A stretch of 41,822 nt of DNA from Novipirellula caenicola (GTDB lineage: Bacteria > Planctomycetota > Planctomycetia > Pirellulales > Pirellulaceae): assembly GCF_039545035.1 (NCBI RefSeq), contig NZ_BAABRO010000034.1, positions 1 through 41,822 on the forward strand, given 5' to 3'. Below the pieces are notes generated by a model. The model ran no database searches and was not told the DNA's origin. It saw only the letters and a program-made list of their open reading frames with translations. Shown one piece after another: positions 18,665 through 27,655 of this stretch. A program made the translations under genes and the position numbers. The first letter of the stretch is position 1. The number at the start of each line of letters is the position of its first letter.

Positions 18665-20836
18665 CTATCGCAGCGATTCTTGCTGCAGCGAGTGCCACAA
18701 CCGAGTGATTTTGTCCGACGCACGACGCAGTAGCGGGTCGGTTTTGTGGTTTAGTTCCACCTCCACTCGCAATCCGGCGGGCAGCACGTTTGCGGCATGC
18801 TCGTCCAAGCTGACACGGCCGACAAAATGAGGTTCCAGCAATCGCAGGTCACGATCCGAAGCGGAGTCCGAAGCCGTATCGGGACTTTGCACGCTGAGTG
18901 GTCCTCCTTCGATCGACGCCAGCGATGCAACGACCAGCCGATCGGTCGCTCGCGGTTCGAGTTTTTCAAAGTAGGCCGTCGCGTGGCGGTGCACGTCGTA
19001 CCGCACAAAAACGTTGTTTCCCACGGCGGGACGAGCTTGTTCAATCTGCGATTGGCTGACCACCGCCATCACCTCTTTGTCCTCGGGCAGTGCGACCGTC
19101 AGCAACAAGTCGCCTTGATGAACAAACTTGCCCACACACTGATCAAGGCCGCGAGTCATCACGACGCCGTCGCGAGGCGCGGTGACTCGCAATGAATCAC
19201 ATTGCTGTGCAATTTGGTCGTATTGTTGTTGAACCGATTTTAGATGGTCCTGCAAAACTATCCGCTCGCTCGTTTCCTTTTTGTCGATTGCTTGCCGAAT
19301 TTTGATTTCAATCTGCTGTTTTTCGATCTGCAGTCGATCGCGATGATGGGTCAATTCACGGTTTTCGATCTCCATCAACAGATCGCCCTGGGCCACGGAG
19401 TCTTGGTCGCGAACGTAAACGTGACGAACAAAGCCATCGACGCGGCTGCGAACCCGTGTTTCAGGAGCAAAGCGAACCACGCCCGCGGCATGAGACGATG
19501 TGGGAATCGGCATCCAGCCAACCAATGCAGCCGTTGCAGCGGCCAATCCACCGCCAACGACACAGGCTCGGCAAAACGCGGCGAGATCCGTCTGCAGCAA
19601 ACTCAGTGCACTGCGAGCATAGCGTTTCAGCGGACGCAGGAAAAACATCCAAATTCCTAATGCCGCCAATACGATTCCGGCTCCGGAAAACATCGTCGAC
19701 GCGGCAAGCAGCAAGGTCGCACAAATGACGATCCGCCAAAGCAGTGCGGCAATCCCATAGACCAGTACAAAACACCGACGCCATCCGCGTAGCGAACTGA
19801 TCGGCGGTGCCGTCCCCACCAACATTCGGCGAAACAACTGCTCGACCGCTTGCGACGAAACCGAATACAAGTTGGGAATTTCCAACCAATCCGACAACAT
19901 GTAGTAGCTATCGAAACGCATCAATGCATTTGCGTTGAACAAGATCGTCGAGATTCCGGCGGTAAAGACCAAGCGGTGCAGTAAGAACGAGAGCGACGGG
20001 GAATCCACCAAGGACCACACGATCAGAGCGACCGATGCGATCACCAGTTCGACGTACATTCCGGCCGCCGAAACGGCGATCCGCGACCACTTGCTATTCA
20101 ATCGCCAACAACTGGTGACATCCACGTAGGCCAACGGAGCGAACAGGACAAAGACCACGCCGACTTCGCGTGCATGAGCACCCTGTCGATGGCACGCGAC
20201 CGCGTGGGCCAATTCATGAACGCACTTCAGCGCCACCCAGAACGATATCAGCCAAACCCAATTCGAGCGACTCCAAACCTGCGCCGACTGATCCCAGAAA
20301 CGGTCCCACTGAAACGCCATGCAGGCGATCCCCGCAACCATCAGCAGGATTCCCAACACCATCGCAGCGGGAGAAAACACCCCGCGCAGCGAATCTGCGA
20401 TCGCCGCAATCCAGCGCTGCGATGTCAGCAGCGGCACTTTCATCCAAAAGGGATTTAGCGAGGCAAGCGAAAAGCGGGACTCGGTCGCTCGCGATTCGCC
20501 ATCATCGGTTCGCGGCGGCGAATCACCCTCGACCAAGTACCCGAGTTCGTTTTCGAGCAACCAGTGGACGATCGATTGGGCTTGTTCGGTCGTCGGTGCT
20601 TGGCTGCCCAGCGTTGCCGCGGCAAGTCCACACGCTTGCGGGACAGTCGTATTGCCATCCAACAGCGACAAAAAGACGTACTCGTGGTAACCGACGTGGA
20701 AAAATTGGTGTCGCGAAGGGATCTCGATGCGATACACCGTCTGGCCGCGCTGCTGGATTGGCCAGAAACGCAGATCCGAAGCTAGCCGAATCGGTTGCTC
20801 GGCCAAATCAATGGTATTGGGATCTCGTCGCGACAT
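18665..20836 (-). CDS. M50 (site-2 protease-like) membrane protein fused to HlyD-type adaptor
   Basis: The 723-residue product has three parts. Residues about 35-105 look like a PqqD-type winged-helix domain (HVGYHEYVFLSLLDGN...). Residues about 150-450 are a polytopic membrane region with the zinc motif HELAH at 207-211 and NALMRFDSYYMLSDW at about 303-317, whose Asp309 fits the third ligand of M50 peptidases. Residues about 460-720 are an HlyD/biotinyl-lipoyl adaptor with split half-motifs (VDGFVRHVYVRDQDSVAQGD and VTAPRDGVVMTRG) around a coiled-coil hairpin. The start is 3 bases after the stop of the GAF-HlyD gene, so it is the last gene of the operon. It could cleave the membrane segment of a substrate or act as an inner-membrane conduit lacking an ABC part. 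The active-site residues look intact. The role is inferred. Confidence 0.88.
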   Translation of the reverse strand: MSRRDPNTIDLAEQPIRLASDLRFWPIQQRGQTVYRIEIPSRHQFFHVGYHEYVFLSLLDGNTTVPQACGLAAATLGSQAPTTEQAQSIVHWLLENELGYLVEGDSPPRTDDGESRATESRFSLASLNPFWMKVPLLTSQRWIAAIADSLRGVFSPAAMVLGILLMVAGIACMAFQWDRFWDQSAQVWSRSNWVWLISFWVALKCVHELAHAVACHRQGAHAREVGVVFVLFAPLAYVDVTSCWRLNSKWSRIAVSAAGMYVELVIASVALIVWSLVDSPSLSFLLHRLVFTAGISTILFNANALMRFDSYYMLSDWLEIPNLYSVSSQAVEQLFRRMLVGTAPPISSLRGWRRCFVLVYGIAALLWRIVICATLLLAASTMFSGAGIVLAALGIWMFFLRPLKRYARSALSLLQTDLAAFCRACVVGGGLAAATAALVGWMPIPTSSHAAGVVRFAPETRVRSRVDGFVRHVYVRDQDSVAQGDLLMEIENRELTHHRDRLQIEKQQIEIKIRQAIDKKETSERIVLQDHLKSVQQQYDQIAQQCDSLRVTAPRDGVVMTRGLDQCVGKFVHQGDLLLTVALPEDKEVMAVVSQSQIEQARPAVGNNVFVRYDVHRHATAYFEKLEPRATDRLVVASLASIEGGPLSVQSPDTASDSASDRDLRLLEPHFVGRVSLDEHAANVLPAGLRVEVELNHKTDPLLRRASDKITRLWHSLQQESLR

Positions 20837-20839
20837 CGG

Positions 20840-22345
20840 TTACCACCCGATCATCGAGCGAAGGGACGCGTACAACCGATGGAACAAAACCCAACCTAGC
20901 GGATGACGATCGCTTTTGACCCAAGCATGCCCCCGCATCCCGGGACGCATCACATTCTCGGGATCTTGAATCTTGGACTCGGCAATGAATACGTTTTGAT
21001 GGTTCTTCAATTCCGCTTGCGGATGAACCCGTTGAATCTTGCCCTCGACCGGGTGTCCGGGCAGCGCATGTAGTGTCACCTGGACCGGCATCCCCGAATC
21101 GACATAGGGAAACTCGCGTTCGTCGACGGCAACTTCAACCATCATCTCGCCCAGCGGCGCGATTTCGAACAGCGTGTCTCCTTGTTGCAATGGCGCACCG
21201 ACACTTTCGTGGTGATCACCGCTGACGACGATGCCATCGATCGGGCTGCGGATTTCCAAGTTTCCTCGGTGATATTCCAACAGATCCATCTCGAGTTTCA
21301 GGCGATCCGACTCGAGTTCGGCAATCTTACTGGCTGCGAAATCGTGCTGGACGACATGCCGATTCCGCTGCTGTTTGGCACCACTCCATTCGGCACGAAG
21401 TCCGGCTAATTTGTACTCGATCTCTCGTGCGTCAATGCGAGCGACCAAATCGCCTTCGCTGACACGATCCCCGGGGCGAACGAATGTTTTTTCCAGTGGA
21501 CCATCGATCGGCGAAGCGAGGTAGCGTCGTGCGATCGGCTGTAACTCGCAATCGCAGCGAACGTGGTAGTGAACCGGAAAACACATGATCCCGCCGATCA
21601 CGATCGCCGCGTACAACGCGATTGGACCGCGAACTCGGTCGCCAAGTTCGGCGATGCGTCGAACGAGCCGCTCCAACCAACTCGGGGTCGAACGCTCGAT
21701 CGATTGAAATTTGCTGAGCACGGGAAACCGCAACACATCCATCAATTGCGTGGTCACCGAGCGATCGACGTCATCATCCAGCACAAGCAAAACGCCGCGG
21801 ATGTCACCATCATCGTCGCTTAGACAGACCGCTGTCAAACGATGGACATCAGCAGCGTTGACGAATTGCGACACCGCCATCAGCGAATGGCGATTCGTAT
21901 GATCATGGATCGGCCAGTGACTCCAATCGCCTCGCATTGCGATTTCGTCAATCGCGGCGGTCAGCAGTCGGTCTGATTCCGTTTCGCGTGATGAGTCCCG
22001 CGAAGGGTACTGTCCCACGATCTGCATCGGGTGTGTCGCATCGTTATCCGCACCGACGGGACGCCATGCCACATACACGCGTGATGCCGCTAGCGTCTGA
22101 CCAAGCTGGTTTGCAACATCGTCGGCGGCTTCGTTTAAATTGGCGCGAGAATCCAATTGCAACTGCAGCTCAATCGCAACGGACAAAACGCGCAGTCGGT
22201 CATCGATCAAACCAGCCGCGTTGGTACTGTTAACGAACGCCCCGCCATCGTTTTGACTTGACGATCGTTCGTGATCGCGCAGCGGTCCCGAATCGCCCGC
22301 AAGCGATGTCGATACGTACGGCTGGTTCGGCGGTTTAACCGGCAT
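20840..22345 (-). CDS. HlyD-family membrane adaptor with GAF-like N-terminal domain
   Basis: ATG 22345 gives 501 residues; the TTG directly before it is not needed. Residues about 45-205 resemble a GAF sensor domain (predicted helix, then alternating strands ending in VCLSDDDGDIRGVLLVLDDD). A single membrane helix follows (IALYAAIVIGGIMCFPV, about 250-268), then an HlyD adaptor: ASPIDGPLEKTFVRPGDRVSEGD and IRSPIDGIVVSGDH are the two lipoyl half-motifs, separated by a short coiled coil. The GAF-like part would be cytoplasmic and the adaptor periplasmic. The gene starts 20 bases after the preceding adaptor gene and ends 3 bases before the M50-HlyD gene. The adaptor would bridge the inner-membrane component and the TolC-like channel. 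The GAF assignment is by pattern and is less certain than the HlyD part. Confidence 0.85.
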   Translation of the reverse strand: MPVKPPNQPYVSTSLAGDSGPLRDHERSSSQNDGGAFVNSTNAAGLIDDRLRVLSVAIELQLQLDSRANLNEAADDVANQLGQTLAASRVYVAWRPVGADNDATHPMQIVGQYPSRDSSRETESDRLLTAAIDEIAMRGDWSHWPIHDHTNRHSLMAVSQFVNAADVHRLTAVCLSDDDGDIRGVLLVLDDDVDRSVTTQLMDVLRFPVLSKFQSIERSTPSWLERLVRRIAELGDRVRGPIALYAAIVIGGIMCFPVHYHVRCDCELQPIARRYLASPIDGPLEKTFVRPGDRVSEGDLVARIDAREIEYKLAGLRAEWSGAKQQRNRHVVQHDFAASKIAELESDRLKLEMDLLEYHRGNLEIRSPIDGIVVSGDHHESVGAPLQQGDTLFEIAPLGEMMVEVAVDEREFPYVDSGMPVQVTLHALPGHPVEGKIQRVHPQAELKNHQNVFIAESKIQDPENVMRPGMRGHAWVKSDRHPLGWVLFHRLYASLRSMIGW

Positions 22346-22365
22346 CAAAACGGGTCCAGCAAAGA

Positions 22366-23283
22366 CTAGCGAGGAGAATAACCCATCGATGGTGACGCAT
22401 CGAAATGGCTAATACTGGGCGTCCGGTCGCCAACCACCCCGTTGTTCCCAGCGGCGGTGTCAGGGTAGTGCCAGCGAGCCACAACCCCGCTTTGCAATTG
22501 ACGGTCCGGGTTGGGAATGCGGATTTTGACACGCACCGAACCGCTCTCTGCGTCGGCGACGGGCGAGACATATTCGATCACTGCGGCCGTGGGGACTGAG
22601 TTGTGTCCAACCAACAACGTGACTTGTTGATCGACTGCAAGCTGTGATGCCGCATCGAGCGGAATCGAAAAGACCGCTTTCAGATTATTGAGCTGCACAA
22701 TTTGCATGACCACCGGGTCGGTGGGCGAGACGAATTCGCCTTGGTCTTTGCGAATTTCGACCACGACACCCGCGATTGGTGATTCGATGCGACGTTGTTT
22801 GATCTGTGCCTTGACTCGCTCGTACTCAAGCCTTCGCACCTCGAGTTCTTCGTTGATCGATTGCAATCGAGATTTGGCTTGCTGGTATTCGGTTTCACTG
22901 CGGTCAAGTTCTCGCACCGAAGCGTTGCCTCGTTCACGCAGCTCTTTGTAGCTGGCCAGTTGTTTTTGACGACTTTCGAGTTCCAAGGTGGCCCCCAGTC
23001 GTGAGCCGGTTGCGTCTTTGGCCGACTTCGCGACCTCTAAAGATGCTCTTAGCACCGAGTCGTCGAGCTGGGCGAGCAATTGAGTCGGATAGACCTCGTC
23101 GCCCTCGGTGACCCGAATCTCGGCGAGCACCCCGATCTCGGCTGCCGGCACGTCGACGCGTTTATAGGGCTCGGTGAAACTCTCGGCTTCGCCCGCCATC
23201 ACGACGCCCGCGGTCAATAAACTCGACGACACCATCCACGTGGTCATCAGTGCAAATGAAATGCGGTGGGAAGTTAGGTTCAT
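22366..23283 (-). CDS. Periplasmic adaptor (HlyD/RND membrane-fusion protein family)
   Basis: ATG 23283 gives 305 residues with a clear signal peptide (FALMTTWMVSSSLLTAGVVMAGEA); a further in-frame start 36 bases upstream is possible. The mature protein starts with a lipoyl half-motif (PAAEIGVLAEIRVTEGDEV), then a coiled-coil hairpin rich in E, R and Q (about 85-155), the second half-motif (RRIESPIAGVVVEIRKDQGEFV) and a beta-barrel (VPTAAVIEYVSPVADAESGSVRVKI). It has no membrane helix after the signal, so it should be periplasmic. It probably docks on the TolC-like protein of the same cluster. It is 20 bases from the next gene downstream and 198 bases from the SecA-like gene upstream, a gap that contains repeated hairpins. 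Confidence 0.88.
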   Translation of the reverse strand: MNLTSHRISFALMTTWMVSSSLLTAGVVMAGEAESFTEPYKRVDVPAAEIGVLAEIRVTEGDEVYPTQLLAQLDDSVLRASLEVAKSAKDATGSRLGATLELESRQKQLASYKELRERGNASVRELDRSETEYQQAKSRLQSINEELEVRRLEYERVKAQIKQRRIESPIAGVVVEIRKDQGEFVSPTDPVVMQIVQLNNLKAVFSIPLDAASQLAVDQQVTLLVGHNSVPTAAVIEYVSPVADAESGSVRVKIRIPNPDRQLQSGVVARWHYPDTAAGNNGVVGDRTPSISHFDASPSMGYSPR

Positions 23284-23435
23284 GGTCAAAATTCCATTTC
23301 TGACGAAGACGATTTGCAAACGTTATCGATGCGTTTGAAACGCCGAATCATTCGCTAAAGTGTTTTTCGCTGTCGGTCGGCTGTGAGGTCGTGGAGGAGA
23401 TTTGGGATCGTTTATTGGGATTGGCGATGCTGAGT

Positions 23436-23464
23436 CTTGGGGATCTTTAGCAAGATCCACTACG
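23436..23464 (+). repeat. Dispersed hairpin repeat (GGATCTTTAGCAAGATCC family), copy 2
   Basis: This copy and the next are identical over 29 bases from CTTGGGGATC to CACTACG, separated by 6 bases. Each contains the GGATCTT-TAGC-AAGATCC hairpin. They lie between the SecA-like and adaptor genes. Confidence 0.85.
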
Positions 23465-23470
23465 TCGGGG

Positions 23471-23499
23471 CTTGGGGATCTTTAGCAAGATCCACTACG
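23471..23499 (+). repeat. Dispersed hairpin repeat, copy 3, overlapping the end of the SecA-like gene
   Basis: Identical to copy 2. On the minus strand this element codes for the last residues (RSGSC) and the TAA stop of the SecA-like protein, so the repeat has entered the 3' end of that gene. Confidence 0.85.
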
Positions 23500-25401
23500 A
23501 TTTCTTTGTCGCCGTAATAGGGTGGCGGTTTGGTTGTCTTGTTGCAGCAATCGCAATCGCAGCATGGCGTCGCGGCGTTGTTGATTCGTTTGGGCTTTTT
23601 GTAGTTGTCGCTTGATTTTGGGCATGCAGTGCGGTGCGTTGGGGTCGGATCGCAACAGTGACCGTGCGATCCATGGGGCGTGCAGCCGAATCAAATCGTC
23701 TTCGGCCGAAATGTAGATCCGAGCCGAACCGGGGTCACCACAACGGGCACCACGTCCGATCAATTGCCGGTCGACGCGAGCGAGTTCACTTCGTTGCGAC
23801 ACAATCACGTGAAGCCCTCCGAGTTCGCGTGAAACCGAGTCGAGGGCGATGTCGGTGCCTCGTCCCGCCAAATTCGTCGCCACGGTGATCGCCCCGGTTT
23901 GTCCGGCACGCCCGATAACGCTGGCTTCGTCTGCGTCTTGGACGCCATTGAGCAGTTCGAACTTCAAGTCAAGATTTTCTAGTGCGTTGGCCACCGCATT
24001 GCTCTCGCTGATCGCCGAAGTGCCGATCAACACAGGTCGTCCGAGCTGATGCAGTTGTTGCGTTTCCTTGGCAATCGCCTGCCATTTTTCCTTCATCGTG
24101 CGGGTCACACAGTCAGGCAGCATGACACGCCGGGTGGCGATTCGCAGCGGAATGGGTTGGACGGGTAATCCGTAAACCGATGCAAATTCACGTTCACAAC
24201 CCCGCGCGGTACCGGTCATGCCCGCGATCGATGGGTAATAGCGAAAGTAACGCTGCCGAGTGATACGCGCCAATGACCGTGTTTCGGTGGTGATCGGAAG
24301 TCGCTCGGCCGCCTCGGCCGCCTGGTGCAATCCGCCAGACCACGTTCGGTCATCAAAGATGCGGCCCGTGGATGCGTCGACAATTTTGATCTTTCGATCA
24401 CAGACGACGTAGTCGACATCACGCCGAAAAAAAGATTTGACGCGAATCGCAAGGGTGACGTATTCGTGCCAAGGACGAACGAGATGTGGATGCACCGCCA
24501 AATCGCGGTCTTTGTATACCGTTTGAAATCCGGATTCGGTTAGCTGGACGATCCGCTGCGACGCATCGACAACATAATGACGATCGCATTCCAGTCGTTT
24601 CGCAACGACACAGGCGATCCGGTGCAGTTCGGCATCGGTCGCCGGTTGATCACTACGGCTGCTAAGAATCAACGGGGAAACCGCATCGTCGATCAACACG
24701 TTGTCGATTTCGTCAATGATGGCGGCATGCAGCGGTCGCTGAATCTTTTCGCTCATTGGCAACCGGTTTCGAATCCGGTCATACACCGCAAACGAACCAT
24801 CCCCGATTGCAATTTGGTCACGCAGATAATCGAATCCAAATGCGTGAGCGGGACCATAGGTGACATCGGCTTGGTACGCTTTACGGTTGGCCGACGAGTC
24901 CGCTTGTTCGGTCAAGATTCCGGTGGTGACTCCTAAACGTGAAAACACAGGGTTCAATTTTTCTTGGTCTCGCTGGGCCAAATAGCAGTTGGGGGTGATC
25001 ACGTGAACGCCACGTCCGGTCAGCGATTTCAAAAACGCAGGCAAGACGCCCGACAGCGTTTTCCCCTCGCCGGTCTGCATCTCAGCAACCGCATCCGATG
25101 CGATCACCAATCCCGCATGCAGTTGGACGTCAAACAGTTCGATACCAAAGGTTTGGCGAATTGATTCGATCACCACTGCGGCGGCGGGGGTGAACAAGGT
25201 TTCGATCGGTTGTGAGCGGGCAGCCCAGCGAAGCTGATCGGTCAACGCGATCAAGTCCTCGCGCGAAGCATCCTTCAATTCGAGCGATCGTTCACGTGCG
25301 GCGGCGATGTGTTGCCGCACCCAATTTTCGCAGCCAATCCGTCGCGACGTCGCTTCCGCCTGCTTCGCTCGACTGGTGGGATTCCAAAACGAAGCGATCA
25401 T
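23482..25401 (-). CDS. SecA-like ATPase motor core lacking the helical scaffold and C-terminal domains
   Basis: The start ATG 25401 overlaps the TolC stop by the four bases ATGA, implying translational coupling. The 639-residue product has an NBD1 with Walker A-type MQTGEGKT at 108-115 and DEIDNVLIDDAVSPLI from 230, a preprotein-crosslinking-type insert (about 215-355), TGTAR at 396-400, and an NBD2 with TNLAGRGTDI at 509-518 and QLIGRGARCGDPGS at 546-559. It stops about 30 residues after the KAQ..RRDAML helix that starts the helical scaffold of SecA, so the two-helix finger, wing domain and zinc tail of full-length SecA (about 800-1000 residues) are missing. The ATPase residues look intact, so this is not a pseudogene by motif content. 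It is the only likely energy source in the cluster. A housekeeping SecA role is unlikely. Confidence 0.9.
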   Translation of the reverse strand: MIASFWNPTSRAKQAEATSRRIGCENWVRQHIAAARERSLELKDASREDLIALTDQLRWAARSQPIETLFTPAAAVVIESIRQTFGIELFDVQLHAGLVIASDAVAEMQTGEGKTLSGVLPAFLKSLTGRGVHVITPNCYLAQRDQEKLNPVFSRLGVTTGILTEQADSSANRKAYQADVTYGPAHAFGFDYLRDQIAIGDGSFAVYDRIRNRLPMSEKIQRPLHAAIIDEIDNVLIDDAVSPLILSSRSDQPATDAELHRIACVVAKRLECDRHYVVDASQRIVQLTESGFQTVYKDRDLAVHPHLVRPWHEYVTLAIRVKSFFRRDVDYVVCDRKIKIVDASTGRIFDDRTWSGGLHQAAEAAERLPITTETRSLARITRQRYFRYYPSIAGMTGTARGCEREFASVYGLPVQPIPLRIATRRVMLPDCVTRTMKEKWQAIAKETQQLHQLGRPVLIGTSAISESNAVANALENLDLKFELLNGVQDADEASVIGRAGQTGAITVATNLAGRGTDIALDSVSRELGGLHVIVSQRSELARVDRQLIGRGARCGDPGSARIYISAEDDLIRLHAPWIARSLLRSDPNAPHCMPKIKRQLQKAQTNQQRRDAMLRLRLLQQDNQTATLLRRQRNRSGSC

Positions 25402-27320
25402 GGCGCCCTCTCTGACGGACCACTCGTTTCATACCAACTGCCCATCAACGTCTCTTCGTCAAACGATTCGTTGCCATACAGTTGGTCCGCGGAGTCACGG
25501 TCAAGGTACGAGTCGGCCGCGCCGATTTCACCCGTGACATCTTGGGTGGAAAAATGGTCGAATCGCAGCAACATCCCCATGGCTTTTCGCAAATTCACCC
25601 ATGACATCACATAGGCAACCTGGGCGTTGACATAGGCACGTTCTTCATCGGCAAGTCGCTCTTGAGCATCAAGCAGGTCATCGATTAACAAGATGGCGGA
25701 TTCGTTGGGATCGGGCAGCAATTCCCATCGCTGCTGCAGATAATCGACCTCGCGTTTTTGCGCAACGATCGATTGCTGTTTCACCACCATCTCGGCGAAC
25801 GCGGTTTGCGTTTCACGCGCGGCGATCTCGACCTCGGCAAACGCCACCTCGGTCGTTTGTTGGAACTCGTACATCGCCCGCGTCATTTCCAGCCGGCTGC
25901 GATTCAACCTAGCACGACTGGCACGATTTCCGGCCGGCAATTCAAACAAGAATCCGGCTGCGTACGTGGGTCGGCCATCGCTAAACTGATTTTCAAACGC
26001 TCGCAGCGAACTGCGATCACCATCAAGTCCCGCGACATAGCTGCTAAGGATCAAATCCAATCGCGGCAATACTTGATTGCGAGCGGCTCCCACACGTGCC
26101 GAAGTGGCTTGGATCTTGCGAATCGACTGATTGATGTCCGCTCGGTGCTCTAACGCGGTGAAGACCGATTCACGCAGCGACAATTCCACCGGGATCGTGA
26201 AGGGATGATCCTGGGGTGTCAGTTCTTGCTGGTCGGCGAATCGTAGTTGCTCACTGCCGGTCAACATTCGCAGCCGCGATTGAGCATTGCGAATGCGAGC
26301 TTCGGCTCGAATCAAATCGGATCGACGTCCCGCCACCGCGACACCGGCGCGCAAGATTTGACGTTGTTGTGAATCGACGCCTTTTCGCGACAACAGAATT
26401 TGGTACAGATGGTTCGCCGATTCGAGTAGTCGGCTGCGCTGCAACCAATCGGCGCGAGCTTGAAAGAGGTCCCAGTAAGCGCGAGCCACATCGACAAGAT
26501 GGTTTTCGAGATTAGCTCGGACCTCGGCATTGATCTCGCCAACTTCCAATTGCGCCAACAGAATACGCGTCTGATTGAACGTTGTTCCGCGATCTTTCAT
26601 CAACGGCTGCGTAAAACTGAATTCAAGCCGTGTTGTGCCTTGCGGGTTTGGCGTCAAAAAGGTTGAGTTGTTTGCTTGGTAACCGGCCTGTTGTGACATT
26701 TCGAATTGCCCGCCCGCTCGCATTTTCCGGCGAAGACCTGCGGCGCCGCTGAGCGTTTCGTCACGGAATCGGTCCGAGTTGTCTCCGGTGGTCAATCGGC
26801 TGCCGACCGGATCATTGGTATCCGCGAACTTGGATTCGACAAAACTGAGCGAATCAAATTCGGCGTCCGCAATGGTGATTTCGGTACGCTGAATCTGCGG
26901 CTCGGTCAGAATGGCTTGGATGTAGGGCGACGAGACCAACGCCATCTCGATCAGCGAGTGGATGTCGACGGGCATCGTGTTCTCGGCCAACCCGATCGAA
27001 TCACCCACCGGCGTTTCCCACCACATCGGCGCCACGGGTTGAACAGGAATGTCAGACGTGTCGCTAGCAAATTGATTCGGTACGGTATCGGGCAGCAGCG
27101 TCGCCCGGGCTCGATAGGGATCCAGCGAGCTGACGGCATGGTTTTCCGTCGCACTTTGCAGTGCATCGACTCGCGCATCGACCGGATATTGTGCGTGCGC
27201 CAGGGTGCATGTCATCGCAGCGAACGCCAGCCCCCAGGATCGCATTGCAATCCGAGGCAACAGGAGACGGCCGAGGGATCGGATGCTCCGTTGTCCAGTC
27301 GTTTCGTTGAACCGTTTCAT
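25398..27320 (-). CDS. TolC-family outer-membrane channel protein
   Basis: I chose ATG 27320 (640 residues) because it precedes a plausible signal peptide (SWGLAFAAMTCTLAHAQ); a longer GTG reading from 27497 adds only unstructured sequence. After a linker of about 110 residues come the two TolC repeats: DIHSLIEMALVSSPYIQAI..., a long coiled-coil segment with LENHLVDVARAYWDLFQARADWLQRS, and SVFTALEHRADINQSIRKI... with VEIAARETQTAFAEM. It would form the trimeric outer-membrane exit duct for the adaptors in the operon. It is the first gene of the cluster and is divergent to the giant DUF4347 protein. The end overlaps the SecA-like gene. The proline- and asparagine-rich early part is longer than in E. 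coli TolC. Confidence 0.9.
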   Translation of the reverse strand: MKRFNETTGQRSIRSLGRLLLPRIAMRSWGLAFAAMTCTLAHAQYPVDARVDALQSATENHAVSSLDPYRARATLLPDTVPNQFASDTSDIPVQPVAPMWWETPVGDSIGLAENTMPVDIHSLIEMALVSSPYIQAILTEPQIQRTEITIADAEFDSLSFVESKFADTNDPVGSRLTTGDNSDRFRDETLSGAAGLRRKMRAGGQFEMSQQAGYQANNSTFLTPNPQGTTRLEFSFTQPLMKDRGTTFNQTRILLAQLEVGEINAEVRANLENHLVDVARAYWDLFQARADWLQRSRLLESANHLYQILLSRKGVDSQQRQILRAGVAVAGRRSDLIRAEARIRNAQSRLRMLTGSEQLRFADQQELTPQDHPFTIPVELSLRESVFTALEHRADINQSIRKIQATSARVGAARNQVLPRLDLILSSYVAGLDGDRSSLRAFENQFSDGRPTYAAGFLFELPAGNRASRARLNRSRLEMTRAMYEFQQTTEVAFAEVEIAARETQTAFAEMVVKQQSIVAQKREVDYLQQRWELLPDPNESAILLIDDLLDAQERLADEERAYVNAQVAYVMSWVNLRKAMGMLLRFDHFSTQDVTGEIGAADSYLDRDSADQLYGNESFDEETLMGSWYETSGPSERAP

Positions 27321-27655
27321 ACGAGTCTGCGGCACGCGGGTCGCCCGGGAATGGATATCGGTTTGTGTGGGGATCGTTTCCACCGCTGCAGTCACCGCCA
27401 GCGGCAGTGGCTGTCGCTGCCATCGGCAGTGGAGCGGAATGATCCCACCATCCCTTTGGATCGGCACAACATGCAGATTGGAAACAGACGGATGCACCGA
27501 AAATCGGTGGACGAGCTCTGAATGGCGTTAACACCTGATTAGCCGGCACAATCGTCACACCTTAACTATCCACCCATGTTTATCTTGTCGAGCAAATCCG
27601 TCCTGACCGTTAGCCATCGGGTAGCCTTCCAATGGTCAGTTAGCGTTACAAATCA
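27321..27655. promoter_or_regulatory. Divergent intergenic region of the secretion operon and the giant surface protein
   Basis: The 335 bases separate the two divergent starts and must hold both promoters. I see no clear -35/-10 pair. An inverted pair CTGACC (27603-27608) / GGTCAG (27634-27639) and a repeated GTTAGC lie just before the giant gene and might be an operator. No gene is supported here. Confidence 0.4.

Noticed and set aside
23482-25401. Housekeeping SecA
   Set aside because: The protein lacks the scaffold, wing and zinc-tail regions and is embedded in a TolC/HlyD cluster.
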